DNA from: a virus
IMG/VR virus record: IMGVR_UViG_3300047322_000556
Location: 25,362 to 89,361 of that record
Reading direction: 5' to 3' (one strand)
DNA length: 64,000 bases
Positions 40,337 to 48,277 of the stretch are shown piece after piece; position 1 is the stretch's first letter; each line of letters begins with the position of its first letter. Position numbers and translations under genes: made by a program. The notes beneath the pieces were generated by a model, which was given only the letters and a program-made list of their open reading frames with translations, searched no databases and was not told where the DNA came from.

Positions 40337-41305
40337 TCAATAGGCTGAGCCGGGCTGTCCGGGCTCGTTGGAATCGGTACAGGTGTTGCGGTGGTCGTTC
40401 GCGTGCGGGCAGCGCTTATTACTGCACTTCGCGCAGACGATCATTCGCGTCATTTCGACGGGCATTGCGCCGAATCCGGTATCGACCGTCTTGCCCTTCA
40501 GGCACGCGCGGCACTCGCACGGCGTCGTCGGCGCGAAAACTTTCGTGAGCGCGGCGCGCAGCTTCTCTTGCTGCTCGGGCGTCATGCCGGGCTTCGGCGT
40601 GCCGTCCGCATTGAAGCAGTAGAACCCGCCTTCGCATCCGATCGACGCGCAGCCGCCGGGTTTGCAGTCCGGCACGAGGAACTCGCGCATCTGACTAATC
40701 GTGTCGCCGCTCGCATACTTCATCGAATGGCAGTTCCCGCATGTGCCGGGGTCGTGCGCCATGATGCTGTCGCCGCAATCGACGCACTCGGGCCGCGCGG
40801 CGGCCGCCTCGACGCGCGACTTGTGGAACGCATCGGCGTACTCGCGCATCTGATCCATCGTGTAGAGCGCGTCGGCTGGCGGATGCGCATAGAGCTCGTG
40901 GCGGCCCTTGCCGAGCGTCGCGCGGCCGTGCTCGTTGAGCGACATAAACGAGATGCCGGTCAGACTGTCGCCGGGCTTCGTGATGGTCACGCCTGCGACC
41001 GGCTGCGAGCGCTCATGCGCCGCTGTTGCGATCGCCGCATCCTTGCGGATCGACTCGGCAAGCGAAAGCTCGCCGGTCAGAACGCTTCGCGCACCGTTCG
41101 GCTCCCATACGCCGCCGACTGCGACGACGAACGCGGCGAGCTGCTTGTTCTCTTCGCGCAGTCGCTCCAGCTCAGCGCGCGCCGCGTCGCGGTCATCGAG
41201 CGCATGGCTCCATGATCCAGCGGACCATTTCGGGTGTTGGCCGATCTCGCGCGCCTCGTCGGTCGTCACGTTGCGAAAAACGGCGGTGAATACCTTGTCG
41301 GTCAT
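40337..41305 (-). CDS. Cysteine-rich hypothetical protein
   Basis: 322 aa from ATG 41305. An N-terminal coiled coil (AARAELERLREENKQL) is followed by a Cys-rich C-terminal half with several CxxC pairs (CVDCGD, CGNCH, CECRAC, CAKCSNKRC), indicating multiple zinc sites. Largest gene of the block; no family recognised. Confidence 0.7.
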   Translation of the reverse strand: MTDKVFTAVFRNVTTDEAREIGQHPKWSAGSWSHALDDRDAARAELERLREENKQLAAFVVAVGGVWEPNGARSVLTGELSLAESIRKDAAIATAAHERSQPVAGVTITKPGDSLTGISFMSLNEHGRATLGKGRHELYAHPPADALYTMDQMREYADAFHKSRVEAAAARPECVDCGDSIMAHDPGTCGNCHSMKYASGDTISQMREFLVPDCKPGGCASIGCEGGFYCFNADGTPKPGMTPEQQEKLRAALTKVFAPTTPCECRACLKGKTVDTGFGAMPVEMTRMIVCAKCSNKRCPHANDHRNTCTDSNEPGQPGSAY

Positions 41306-41640
41306 GCTGTTTTCAATCCTCCGATTGCCTTGATTACCCATGAGATAGCGGTGTGTGCGCGCTCGTTCGACTCGCTCGTCCAATGTGCGGATTCATTCAT
41401 GGCCGCGCCGATCGCCTCGTCAAGCGCCGCGTTGCGTGCGCCTGCGGTGTCGGGCGTCGGGCGCTTGTTCCACGCGACGATCGCCGCGCCTTCGTCCTTC
41501 ATCAGCGGGCCGCGCGCGAAGCACGTACCGCAAAGCCCTTGAAAGTAGCTGCCGACGCGCGAATAGCCGCCGCGCCGCTTCTCGGTGATTCGTGCCTTCC
41601 CTTGGCAGTGCGGGCAGGGCAGAAGTGTGATCGTCGTCAT
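41302..41640 (-). CDS. Lar-like restriction alleviation protein
   Basis: 112 aa from ATG 41640 (ATGA overlap). [12 protein letters not shown], then CGTCFARGP and AAIVAWNKR reproduce the Lar (Lar_restr_allev) pattern of two CxxC pairs and a WNxR end. Lar proteins of lambdoid phages and Rac counter type I restriction by enhancing host modification. Whether this member does so is unproved; the C-terminal extension is phage-specific. Confidence 0.75.
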   Translation of the reverse strand: MTTITLLPCPHCQGKARITEKRRGGYSRVGSYFQGLCGTCFARGPLMKDEGAAIVAWNKRPTPDTAGARNAALDEAIGAAMNESAHWTSESNERAHTAISWVIKAIGGLKTA

Positions 41641-42056
41641 GCTTTTTCCTTCGCCGCGTTGTGCTCGGCGATGATCTGATTGCACTGGTCGATGCACTCA
41701 TTGCAGATAGCGGTGTCGCGCTCGCCCGCGATGATCTTCTCGACTTGCTCCTGCGTCTTGTTGCAGAAGTCGCACATGAAAAACTTGCCCCACTTCTCGG
41801 GCGGAATCGGCGGAACGGGCTTCACGTCTCTCAGCAGGCGGCAATTCGGCGCGTCGGTGCCCTTGTAGACAACGTCCACGAATACGCGGTGATAGACCGG
41901 ATTGCCTTCGAGACTTCCCTCGACGTGATAGCCGGTCACGGTGCACATGACGAGCCCCGACGAGTTGGTATCGATAAGCACGTCGGTGCCGACCGGCGGC
42001 AGCCCCTTGCCGTCCCATGACGGCGTCGGTTCGATTGCGCGTGCGCTCATGGTCAT
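41637..42056 (-). CDS. Protein ending in a ClpX-type zinc-binding domain
   Basis: 139 aa from ATG 42056, in an ATGA overlap with the upstream gene. The N-terminal part ([17 protein letters not shown] and a beta-rich stretch) is of the small phage barrel type. The last 45 residues, starting [17 protein letters not shown] and ending [12 protein letters not shown], match the C4 zinc-binding domain of host ClpX in spacing and surrounding residues. In ClpX this domain dimerises and binds adaptors such as SspB and substrates such as lambda O. No AAA+ domain is present. Confidence 0.8.
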   Translation of the reverse strand: MTMSARAIEPTPSWDGKGLPPVGTDVLIDTNSSGLVMCTVTGYHVEGSLEGNPVYHRVFVDVVYKGTDAPNCRLLRDVKPVPPIPPEKWGKFFMCDFCNKTQEQVEKIIAGERDTAICNECIDQCNQIIAEHNAAKEKA

Positions 42057-42367
42057 TCGCTTTGCGTAGTGATGGATTCGACTTTGTGCCGCGTGCAGTT
42101 CTTGCCGCAGTTCTCGGTGTATGAGCGATCGGTCTGCACGGTGCTGTTCGGGCAGCGCGTGAAGTAGTGCCATTCGCCCGTCTTGAACGCGTACACCTTG
42201 CATCCGTCAGCTTCGCGAATGACGTGCGGCGTGCGGTCGGCGCGATCCTGCGCTTCGTGCCTTTCTTGAATCTCCTTGGCGGATTCGGAGAAAAACATAA
42301 AGTAGATGAAGCCAGCGGCAGCGGCGAGTCCAATGAGCCATTGAATAAGCGTGATGACGCGGATCAT
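42053..42367 (-). CDS. Single-pass membrane protein
   Basis: 104 aa from ATG 42367 (ATGA overlap). A transmembrane helix at about residues 7-27 is followed by an outside domain with cysteines and [13 protein letters not shown] periplasmic anchored role is likely. Function unknown. Confidence 0.65.
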   Translation of the reverse strand: MIRVITLIQWLIGLAAAAGFIYFMFFSESAKEIQERHEAQDRADRTPHVIREADGCKVYAFKTGEWHYFTRCPNSTVQTDRSYTENCGKNCTRHKVESITTQSE

Positions 42368-42963
42368 TCCGAGCGCTCCCGCTTGCGCCACGTCTTGACG
42401 CGCGCGACGTGATTGCCCATTGCGAACGGCGGCACGCTCACGCGCTCGACCGTTGCGAAGATGCTGCGCTTCTCGAAGTCCTCGATCAGCTCTTGCAGTT
42501 GGCGGCCCGCGTCGGACGGCTTCAGCGGGCGGTCGCGCTCGGCAGCCTGTTCCATGCGCCAGAGCGCGAGAACCTTCGCGAAGCGCTGCGCGAGCGGCAG
42601 ATCCAGAATGCGCTGCTGGCACGTCTCGACTTCATACTCGCGCATATGCGAGCCGTGCAGCACTTCGAGCGGGGAAAGCTCGTTGAGCGAGTCATCGGCC
42701 GTGACGAGAAATTGATAGTCGAATCGCATGCGCAAGTCGCTCATCTGAAGCGTCTCGACGTCTTTCGGCACGCGCTTGCGCTTCTCTGCCTCGATCGCGT
42801 CGATGCTCTGCACGAGCTCGCGAAGGTGGCCTTGCCATTCCGGCGGGAAAGCGTCAGTCGGCGGCGGCGTCAGGCCGGTGAGCCTGCCGATGAAGGTTGC
42901 GATCGCGCCGACGAGCGCGGGATTCAGGTCGTCGGGGAATGCCGGTTCGTTGTTCTGGTTCAT
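42364..42963 (-). CDS. Hypothetical protein
   Basis: 199 aa from ATG 42963. Helical, with a conserved-looking MSDLRMRFDYQFLVTADDS. No family recognised. Start region lies just after the secreted-protein gene's end. Confidence 0.65.
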   Translation of the reverse strand: MNQNNEPAFPDDLNPALVGAIATFIGRLTGLTPPPTDAFPPEWQGHLRELVQSIDAIEAEKRKRVPKDVETLQMSDLRMRFDYQFLVTADDSLNELSPLEVLHGSHMREYEVETCQQRILDLPLAQRFAKVLALWRMEQAAERDRPLKPSDAGRQLQELIEDFEKRSIFATVERVSVPPFAMGNHVARVKTWRKRERSE

Positions 42964-43021
42964 GTTAGCTACGTGCGAAGGCAAGTGAAGAGCGCCGCGT
43001 GATACGGCGCTCGCAGTGTGT

Positions 43022-43375
43022 TCAGTTGGAGTTATTGCCCATTTGAGAGAACAGGCGCTTTCCCGCTGCGGTGATGGTCACGCCGTCAGCGCGATAGAAG
43101 CGCATCTGGCCGTTCGCCCACGTGACTTGAAGGTTCGGCTCGACATACTTGTAGCAGCCGAGCATGACGGCGTTTCCTTGCGCGTCCGTGATGGCCGCGC
43201 TGAGTCCATCCATGCGCTTGAGCTTCGGAAAGCCGGTGATCTTCGAGCACGCCATATCCGAGAACTGGATAAGGCCGCCCGCCTCATTGTTGGCGTACAT
43301 CAGGAACTCGGCGTGTGCGGTGGCCGCGCCGATTGACAGAAGGGATGCGACGAGAACTGATAGCGTTTTTTTCAT
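43022..43375 (-). CDS. Secreted small protein
   Basis: 117 aa. Clear signal peptide (MKKTLSVLVASLLSIGAATAHA) ending in AxA. Mature part is beta-rich with two cysteines (MACSK and LGCYK). Likely periplasmic. GGGGGAAAT precedes the ATG, and the gene is first behind the 43.4-kb promoter. Function unknown; a superinfection or host-envelope role is only a guess. Confidence 0.7.
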   Translation of the reverse strand: MKKTLSVLVASLLSIGAATAHAEFLMYANNEAGGLIQFSDMACSKITGFPKLKRMDGLSAAITDAQGNAVMLGCYKYVEPNLQVTWANGQMRFYRADGVTITAAGKRLFSQMGNNSN

Positions 43376-43403
43376 TTGATTTCCCCCGTGAAGTGGTGAG
43401 AGG

Positions 43404-43458
43404 ATATTAGCCGCCTAACCGTAGTGAAGGCAAGCGTTTTATTTATCTATCGGGTAAA
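43404..43458 (-). promoter_or_regulatory. Early minus-strand promoter with double operator
   Basis: On the minus strand: -35 TTGCCT (43428-43433), 18-base spacer, -10 TAATAT (43404-43409). The palindrome TTAGCCGCCTAA (43407-43418) overlaps the -10. The operator TTTATC-TATCG-GGTAAA (43442-43458) is closer to the -35 (8 bases) than in the other promoters. Confidence 0.75.
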
Positions 43459-43484
43459 CCTATACAGGGGAAACGTGGGGATTG

Positions 43485-43844
43485 CTACGGCTTCGGCGGT
43501 GCGCCGAGCTGGTCGATCAGACCGAAAATGATCGCATCCGCCTGCGAGCGGCTCGCCTCGGGTAGACGATGCACGCGGCCGTCCTCGTCTAGCTCGCCTT
43601 CGATGGCTTGCGCCTTCAGGAGCGCGGCGTAGAGCTCGAATTCCCATCCGCTGTTGCCGTAGGGGCGCTTCCCGCTGAATCCTTCGCCGTCATTCCAGAG
43701 CGTCCAAAGGAGCTTCACGAGATATTCGCGGATGGTCAGATCGCGATCCAAGTCCTCGGAAAAGAAAACGAAGTCCAGCAGCTCGGGCTTCTCGCAAGGT
43801 GTTGGCGCGGGCACATAGCGCACGCCGTCGATGACTACGTTCAT
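43485..43844 (-). CDS. Conserved phage hypothetical protein
   Basis: 119 aa. MNVVIDGVRYVP and LLWTLWNDGEGFSGKRPYGN followed by the short GWEFELYAALLKAQAI match a conserved small phage protein of unknown function. Last gene of the 45.8-kb unit before the 43.4-kb promoter. Confidence 0.75.
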   Translation of the reverse strand: MNVVIDGVRYVPAPTPCEKPELLDFVFFSEDLDRDLTIREYLVKLLWTLWNDGEGFSGKRPYGNSGWEFELYAALLKAQAIEGELDEDGRVHRLPEASRSQADAIIFGLIDQLGAPPKP

Positions 43845-43853
43845 AGTGTTGCC

Positions 43854-44204
43854 TCAGGTGGTTGCGGCGCGCGCTTGACGCCGCTCGTTGAGATTGTCGG
43901 AAAGCCATTGCTCGGCGTCGTGCGGGCTGCCGAGCTGGCCGGTGACGATGCGGCGGCGGTTCATTGCGCCCGCCTGCCGCCATGTTATTTCGACGGCGCC
44001 CGCCGCGACGGCGAGCGAGCGCTTGCTCAGTGCAATGTCGTAGTGGCTGCCGCTGACGGTTTTCTTCGCCGGGTCTTGCCACCATCGACGCGCCACGCCG
44101 ATCGTGTCGGCCATTGCGTGCAGCTCGTCGTCCGAGTCGGCGAGCATGTGGCACATGACCATGCGGCCAAACTTCGCCTTCATATCATCGACATAGACCG
44201 TCAT
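43854..44204 (-). CDS. DUF4031-family protein
   Basis: 116 aa. TVYVDDMKAKFGRMVMCHML, HAMADTIGVARRWWQ and HYDIALSKRSLAVAAGAVEI are the DUF4031 pattern. Function of the family is unknown; it is common in phages and adjacent bacterial regions. ATGA overlap upstream. Confidence 0.85.
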   Translation of the reverse strand: MTVYVDDMKAKFGRMVMCHMLADSDDELHAMADTIGVARRWWQDPAKKTVSGSHYDIALSKRSLAVAAGAVEITWRQAGAMNRRRIVTGQLGSPHDAEQWLSDNLNERRQARAATT

Positions 44205-44446
44205 ACGACGAGCTTCCGCTTGGCCGCGCGCCGCGCGCGCTTCTCTTCGGCCGCCTTCATGCGCTCGCGGTCCTCGTCGGTGATAACCTGCGCGCGCTCG
44301 GCCGTCTTTCGCTGATCCAGCTCGTAGAGCGCGTCGATGCTGACGTTCACGCCTGCGACGGCGAGCGCCGACGCGAGCACGGCGAGACGCGAGCGGCCGA
44401 GCCGGGAGCGGGCCGGGCTGCCGCCTACGATGACGACGTCTTTCAT
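44201..44446 (-). CDS. Small hypothetical protein
   Basis: 81 aa from ATG 44446 (ATGA overlap). N-terminus MKDVVIVGGSPARSRLG resembles a flavodoxin-like or nucleotide-binding glycine loop, but the fold is too short to be sure. C-terminus is a basic coiled coil. Confidence 0.6.
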   Translation of the reverse strand: MKDVVIVGGSPARSRLGRSRLAVLASALAVAGVNVSIDALYELDQRKTAERAQVITDEDRERMKAAEEKRARRAAKRKLVV

Positions 44447-45063
44447 GCGCTGTCCCTCTGCATCAGGCTCATGAGGGTGTCGCGATAGTCGGCTGCCGTG
44501 ATGCAATGCACGAGTGCCGTCGCGATGCGTGCCGGGCGCGATGCCGCCTGCTCGATCCAGTAGCGGAAGAGCGCGCCGTCGAGCTCCGCGCCTCGCTCCA
44601 GTGCGGGCGTGTAGCGGGCCGCGCGCTTGCGAAACTCATGAATGTCCGAGCGCGAGCTTTTCAGCGCCTCGCTGAACGATTCGCGAGCGTCCGTCAGGCG
44701 CTCTTCCGCCTTGTCTGCTGCGTCCTTGTCATCCGCCTCTTCGACCGCCAGCGTCGCATCGATCAGCTCGCATGCGCAATCGATGAAGCGATCCGTGCCC
44801 GCCGCGAGATACTCGGCGTGCTCCAGAATGCGCGTCGTCGGATACGCGTCGGCCGCCTCGCGCACGAACGTGAAGCTGCCGCGCCAGCTCTCCAGCGTGC
44901 GCGTCCACTGGCGCCCGTCCGGGCCGCGATAGAACACGGTGCGTGGGAATTTCTCGGCCTTCTCGGCGTCGGGCTCGCTCGTCAGGCCGATGACGATGTA
45001 TTCGTCGCCGCCGCGATGCTTCCACGTCGAGCCGGGCGTCGGGAGTCGTTGTAGTTCGCTCAC
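44443..45063 (-). CDS. DUF1653-like domain protein
   Basis: 206 aa from GTG 45063, which overlaps the upstream TGA. STWKHRGGDEYIVIGLT and YRGPDGRQWTRTLESW recall DUF1653 barrels. The remainder is helical with an acidic stretch (EEADDKDAADKAEE). Function unknown. Confidence 0.65.
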   Translation of the reverse strand: MSELQRLPTPGSTWKHRGGDEYIVIGLTSEPDAEKAEKFPRTVFYRGPDGRQWTRTLESWRGSFTFVREAADAYPTTRILEHAEYLAAGTDRFIDCACELIDATLAVEEADDKDAADKAEERLTDARESFSEALKSSRSDIHEFRKRAARYTPALERGAELDGALFRYWIEQAASRPARIATALVHCITAADYRDTLMSLMQRDSA

Positions 45064-45257
45064 TGCTGTGCTTCCTCTGCGATTCGCTTGATTCGCCGCA
45101 AGTCGGCGAGTTTGTTTTTCCAGCCCCGATGATCGGTATTCGTGCCGGTGATGGTGACTGTCGCGCCGTAGAACCGATAGACGTCGTGCCTGCCGTGGCG
45201 CACGAACGTGCCATGCGCCTTCAGAAGCGCCGTCACGGCCGCCTTGGGGCAACTCAT
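45060..45257 (-). CDS. HicA-like small protein
   Basis: 65 aa from ATG 45257 (ATGA overlap). VTALLKAHGTFVRHGRHDVYRFYGATV and HRGWKNKLADLRR resemble the double-stranded-RNA-binding fold of HicA toxins, with GRH in place of the usual GSH catalytic histidine site. A HicB-type antitoxin is not visible; the overlapping wHTH gene upstream is the only possible partner. Toxin activity unproved. Confidence 0.5.
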   Translation of the reverse strand: MSCPKAAVTALLKAHGTFVRHGRHDVYRFYGATVTITGTNTDHRGWKNKLADLRRIKRIAEEAQQ

Positions 45258-45781
45258 GCCAAGAGCCCAGAAAACGGCGTCACGGTCTGTTTGCGCGCCT
45301 TGGCATTGATGACGAGCCGCATCTTCTTGCGATACTTCTCGCTCGCCTTCTTCGGGTTGAATTTGGGCTCGGGCGCGTCCTTCTTGTTGCCGATCGCGAA
45401 AACCGGCCTGTGCTTGCCGGCGCCTTCGGGTGCAATCCAACGGCTCACGTAGATGATCTTCGCCAAGCGGAATTCTCGAAGCCGATTGCGCACGGTGCGC
45501 TCCTTCAGATTGAGCGCCACGCGCAGATCGCGATTCGTCGCCTCGCCTCCCTCGGCGTCGGCGATCGCCTTCAGCATGAGCGTCTGAGTCGGGTGAAGCG
45601 GCTTCTCGGTCGGCTTCGTCTGAGCGCGCTTGTGCCACTCGGTGAGCGAGATGACGAAGGGCGTCTCGCGCGGGCGGCGCACCATGACGTAGCGATCGCG
45701 CACCACCATGCAGACGACCGGGCCGATTTCATCGACGTAACGCGCACGCTGGCGTGGCGGGCGAAGTTCTAAAACGGACAT
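45254..45781 (-). CDS. Winged-helix DNA-binding protein
   Basis: 175 aa. Central region ATNRDLRVALNLKERTVRNRLREFRLAKII is a winged-helix/HTH. N- and C-terminal parts are basic. First gene of the minus-strand chain, divergent from the DNA methyltransferase gene across a 103-base gap with an operator, so it could regulate both directions. Inference only. Confidence 0.75.
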   Translation of the reverse strand: MSVLELRPPRQRARYVDEIGPVVCMVVRDRYVMVRRPRETPFVISLTEWHKRAQTKPTEKPLHPTQTLMLKAIADAEGGEATNRDLRVALNLKERTVRNRLREFRLAKIIYVSRWIAPEGAGKHRPVFAIGNKKDAPEPKFNPKKASEKYRKKMRLVINAKARKQTVTPFSGLLA

Positions 45782-45805
45782 TACTGGTTCCTTCTCGGTG
45801 AATTT

Positions 45806-45838
45806 CTACCGCTTCGGTAGATTTACCTGAAGGATAAA
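45806..45838. promoter_or_regulatory. Divergent control region with hairpin and operator
   Basis: CTACCG-CTT-CGGTAG (45806-45820) is a small perfect hairpin. TTTACC-TGAAG-GATAAA (45822-45838) is an operator of the main family. It lies in the 103-base gap between the divergent 45781 and 45885 genes. No sigma70 promoter stands out clearly. Confidence 0.6.
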
Positions 45839-45884
45839 CTATTTTCCTTGCCTTGTGGGTACTTGGTGAGGAAAAATAGCGCCC

Positions 45885-47057
45885 ATGACGAATGAACGCT
45901 ACACCTTGCATCACGGCGACTCCCTTGCTGTGCTTGCCTCACTGCCTGAAAACTCGGTCGATTCGATCGTCTGCGACCCGCCCTATGAGCTCGGCTTCAT
46001 GGGTAAAGCGTGGGATAAAACCGGCATCGCGAACAACGTCGATCTGTGGCGCGCGGCGCTGCGCGTGCTCAAGCCCGGCGGGCATCTGCTCGCGTTCTCG
46101 GGATCGCGCACGTATCACCGCATGGCATGTGCTATTGAAGATGCGGGCTTCGAGCTGCGCGATCAAATCATGTGGGTCTACGCGACGGGCTTCCCGAAGT
46201 CGCGCAATCTTGGCGAAGGGCGCGGCACGGCACTCAAGCCCGCGCACGAACCGATCTGCGTCGGACGCAAGACGCCCGAAGGCACGGTCGCGGCGAACGT
46301 CGAAAAGCACGGTCCCGGCGCGCTCTATATCGATGCGTGCCGCGTCGGCGACGATGTGCGTCACGAACGATTCACTTCGTTCGCTGCCTGTCATGGCAAC
46401 TCGTTCGGCGCTCCCGGTACAGCCGAAGCGCGGCGCGGCACGCAGGGCGACGCGAAGGAATACGTCGGCCGCTGGCCCGCGAACGTCATTCACGATGGAT
46501 CGCCGGAAGTCGTCGCGCTCTTCCCTGAATCGAAAGGGCAGCGCGCCGCTGTGAGCGGCAACGAGCCGAGCTCGAAAACGAACAACGTATTCGGCAAGTT
46601 CGACGGCCGCCCGGCGACTGCGCCGCGCGTGGATCTCGACACGTCGGCCGCGCGCTTTTTCTACTGTCCGAAGGCGTCGCCCGCCGACCGTCACGAAGGG
46701 CTCGATCGGCCCGGCCCGCAATTCAAGAAAGGCACGACGCTGCGCAAGGTGCAAGTCGCCGCCGCCGCTGGCGAGCTCACCGGTAACACGCATCCGACCG
46801 TGAAGCCGACCGAGCTCATGGCCTATCTGTGCCGCCTTGTGACGCCGCCGGGCGGAACCGTCCTTGATCCATTCATGGGCTCGGGCTCGACTGGCAAGGC
46901 CGCGATGCGCGAAGGCTTCAACTTCATCGGCATCGAGCTCGAAGCCGCGTATGTGGCGATCGCCGACGCGCGCATCAAGCACGAGCTGCTCAAGCAAGCG
47001 CCGCCGCCCGCCGACGAGCGCCAGCTCGATCTGCTTTCCTCCCTTTCCGGCTTCTGA
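45885..47057 (+). CDS. DNA methyltransferase, beta-class (N6-adenine or N4-cytosine)
   Basis: 390 aa. DPPY at about residues 31-34 comes before the SAM-binding DPFMGSGSTGKAA near residue 328, the motif order of beta-class enzymes. KPGGHLLAFSGSRTYHRM and IGIELE fit the same fold. Target unknown; no restriction enzyme is encoded nearby. It probably protects phage DNA. Divergent from the wHTH gene and behind an operator. Confidence 0.92.
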   Translation: MTNERYTLHHGDSLAVLASLPENSVDSIVCDPPYELGFMGKAWDKTGIANNVDLWRAALRVLKPGGHLLAFSGSRTYHRMACAIEDAGFELRDQIMWVYATGFPKSRNLGEGRGTALKPAHEPICVGRKTPEGTVAANVEKHGPGALYIDACRVGDDVRHERFTSFAACHGNSFGAPGTAEARRGTQGDAKEYVGRWPANVIHDGSPEVVALFPESKGQRAAVSGNEPSSKTNNVFGKFDGRPATAPRVDLDTSAARFFYCPKASPADRHEGLDRPGPQFKKGTTLRKVQVAAAAGELTGNTHPTVKPTELMAYLCRLVTPPGGTVLDPFMGSGSTGKAAMREGFNFIGIELEAAYVAIADARIKHELLKQAPPPADERQLDLLSSLSGF

Positions 47058-47060
47058 CCC

Positions 47061-47285
47061 ATGACCGAACAGATCCATTCCCTCATGCGCGAGAACGCCC
47101 GCCAGCTCGCGCACTCGCGCGCGCAAGGTGCGCAACTGCGCCGCGCCGCGCAGGCCGAGCTCGCGCAAGTCGAAGCCAAGCTCGAATCGATGGCGCCCGG
47201 CGGCGTCGTCGCGGACCCGGCCCGTCGCGATGAATACATGACGCTCGTCACGCAGCGCGATCAGCTTCGGCGCGCGGTCGCGTGA
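47061..47285 (+). CDS. Small coiled-coil protein
   Basis: 74 aa. Charged helix with QLRRAAQAELAQVEAKLES then MTLVTQRDQLRRAV. Overlaps the next gene's start by one base. Function unknown. Confidence 0.65.
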   Translation: MTEQIHSLMRENARQLAHSRAQGAQLRRAAQAELAQVEAKLESMAPGGVVADPARRDEYMTLVTQRDQLRRAVA

Positions 47286-47383
47286 TGGCGTTCGTTTTTT
47301 TCATGTTCGCCCTCGTCGCGCTGCTGGTCGATTGCCCGTGGTTCGCGCTGCTCTTCGCCATTTTCATGATTAATTCAATCTGA
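47285..47383 (+). CDS. Small membrane peptide
   Basis: 32 aa from ATG 47285, with one-base overlaps (TGATG) at both ends. Almost wholly hydrophobic (FVFFMFALVALLVDCPWFAL). A single membrane segment; function unknown. Confidence 0.5.
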   Translation: MAFVFFMFALVALLVDCPWFALLFAIFMINSI

Positions 47384-47727
47384 TGATCCATCTCCATCTG
47401 ACGTTCGCGCAAATGTGTTTCTGGATGATCGTGTTGCACATGGTCGCCGACTATCCGCTGCAAGGCGACTTTCTCGCGACCGCGAAGGATCGCAACACGC
47501 CGCTCGGCAAGCTCTTCTGGCCGCACGCGCTCGGCGCGCATTCGCTAATCCATGCGGGCTTCGTCGCGCTCGTGACGGGCTCAATAGTGCTCGGGCTGGC
47601 TGAAGCAGTCATTCATGCCGTGACCGATTTTTGTAAGTGCGAGAAACGAATCTCGCTCAACGTCGATCAGGCGATTCACTTCGCCTGTAAATTCCTTTGG
47701 GCCGCGATCGCGGCAGGAGCTCTGTAA
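47383..47727 (+). CDS. DUF3307-family membrane protein
   Basis: 114 aa. VADYPLQGDFLATAKDR, HSLIHAGFVALVTGS and HAVTDFCKC match DUF3307, a multi-pass membrane family found in phages. Three membrane helices are likely. Role unknown. TAATG overlap with the next gene. Confidence 0.85.
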   Translation: MIHLHLTFAQMCFWMIVLHMVADYPLQGDFLATAKDRNTPLGKLFWPHALGAHSLIHAGFVALVTGSIVLGLAEAVIHAVTDFCKCEKRISLNVDQAIHFACKFLWAAIAAGAL

Positions 47728-48221
47728 TGAAAAAACTGTTCTACGGTGTCTTTCTCGTCGTGGCGCTCGCCATGATGGCATTCAACGTCTACACGGCCGC
47801 TCAGGACGTGCAGGCGGCTCGCGGCTGGCCCGCAACGTTTCACGCGCTCATGACGCTGCTGTGGCTCGTCTCGGCGCTCGACGCCGTGGGCGCGCTCGTG
47901 CCGCGCTTCAAGACATGGATGAAGGCACGATGGCGCGCGCTGCAGTTCGTGCTCGATGAATACCGCCTGTATCGCGAGATTTGCTATGCGAGCGCCTTCG
48001 TCATTCCGGTGCTTGCCTTGCCTCTATTGGCCTTCGCCGTCGTCGTAGTCGCGCTTCTGACGCCGTTTCATTACGCCTATTGCTATGTGCGTGACGAGTG
48101 GATCAGTACACGCAATGCCCGACGTGAAATGGAGCGCAGCTATCGAATCAGCCGCGAAGCGTTCGCCAGAGCCAAGGCCGCCACAAGCGACGTGCTCCCG
48201 AAAGCCGCCACAAGCGCCTAA
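47727..48221 (+). CDS. Multi-pass membrane protein
   Basis: 164 aa from ATG 47727. Hydrophobic segments near residues 4-22, 42-60 and 88-115, the last ending in a long charged tail (REMERSYRISREAFARAKA). No family recognised; last gene before the capsid unit. Confidence 0.7.
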   Translation: MKKLFYGVFLVVALAMMAFNVYTAAQDVQAARGWPATFHALMTLLWLVSALDAVGALVPRFKTWMKARWRALQFVLDEYRLYREICYASAFVIPVLALPLLAFAVVVVALLTPFHYAYCYVRDEWISTRNARREMERSYRISREAFARAKAATSDVLPKAATSA

Positions 48222-48241
48222 ACGCTCACCGCGCAGAAACA

Positions 48242-48264
48242 AACCCGCTACGGCGGGTTTTTTT
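48242..48264 (+). terminator. Rho-independent terminator before the capsid unit
   Basis: AACCCGC-TACG-GCGGGTT (48242-48259) followed by T's to 48264. A GTCGTGAC element starts 14 bases later. Confidence 0.85.
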
Positions 48265-48277
48265 ACGCCCGCAAAAA

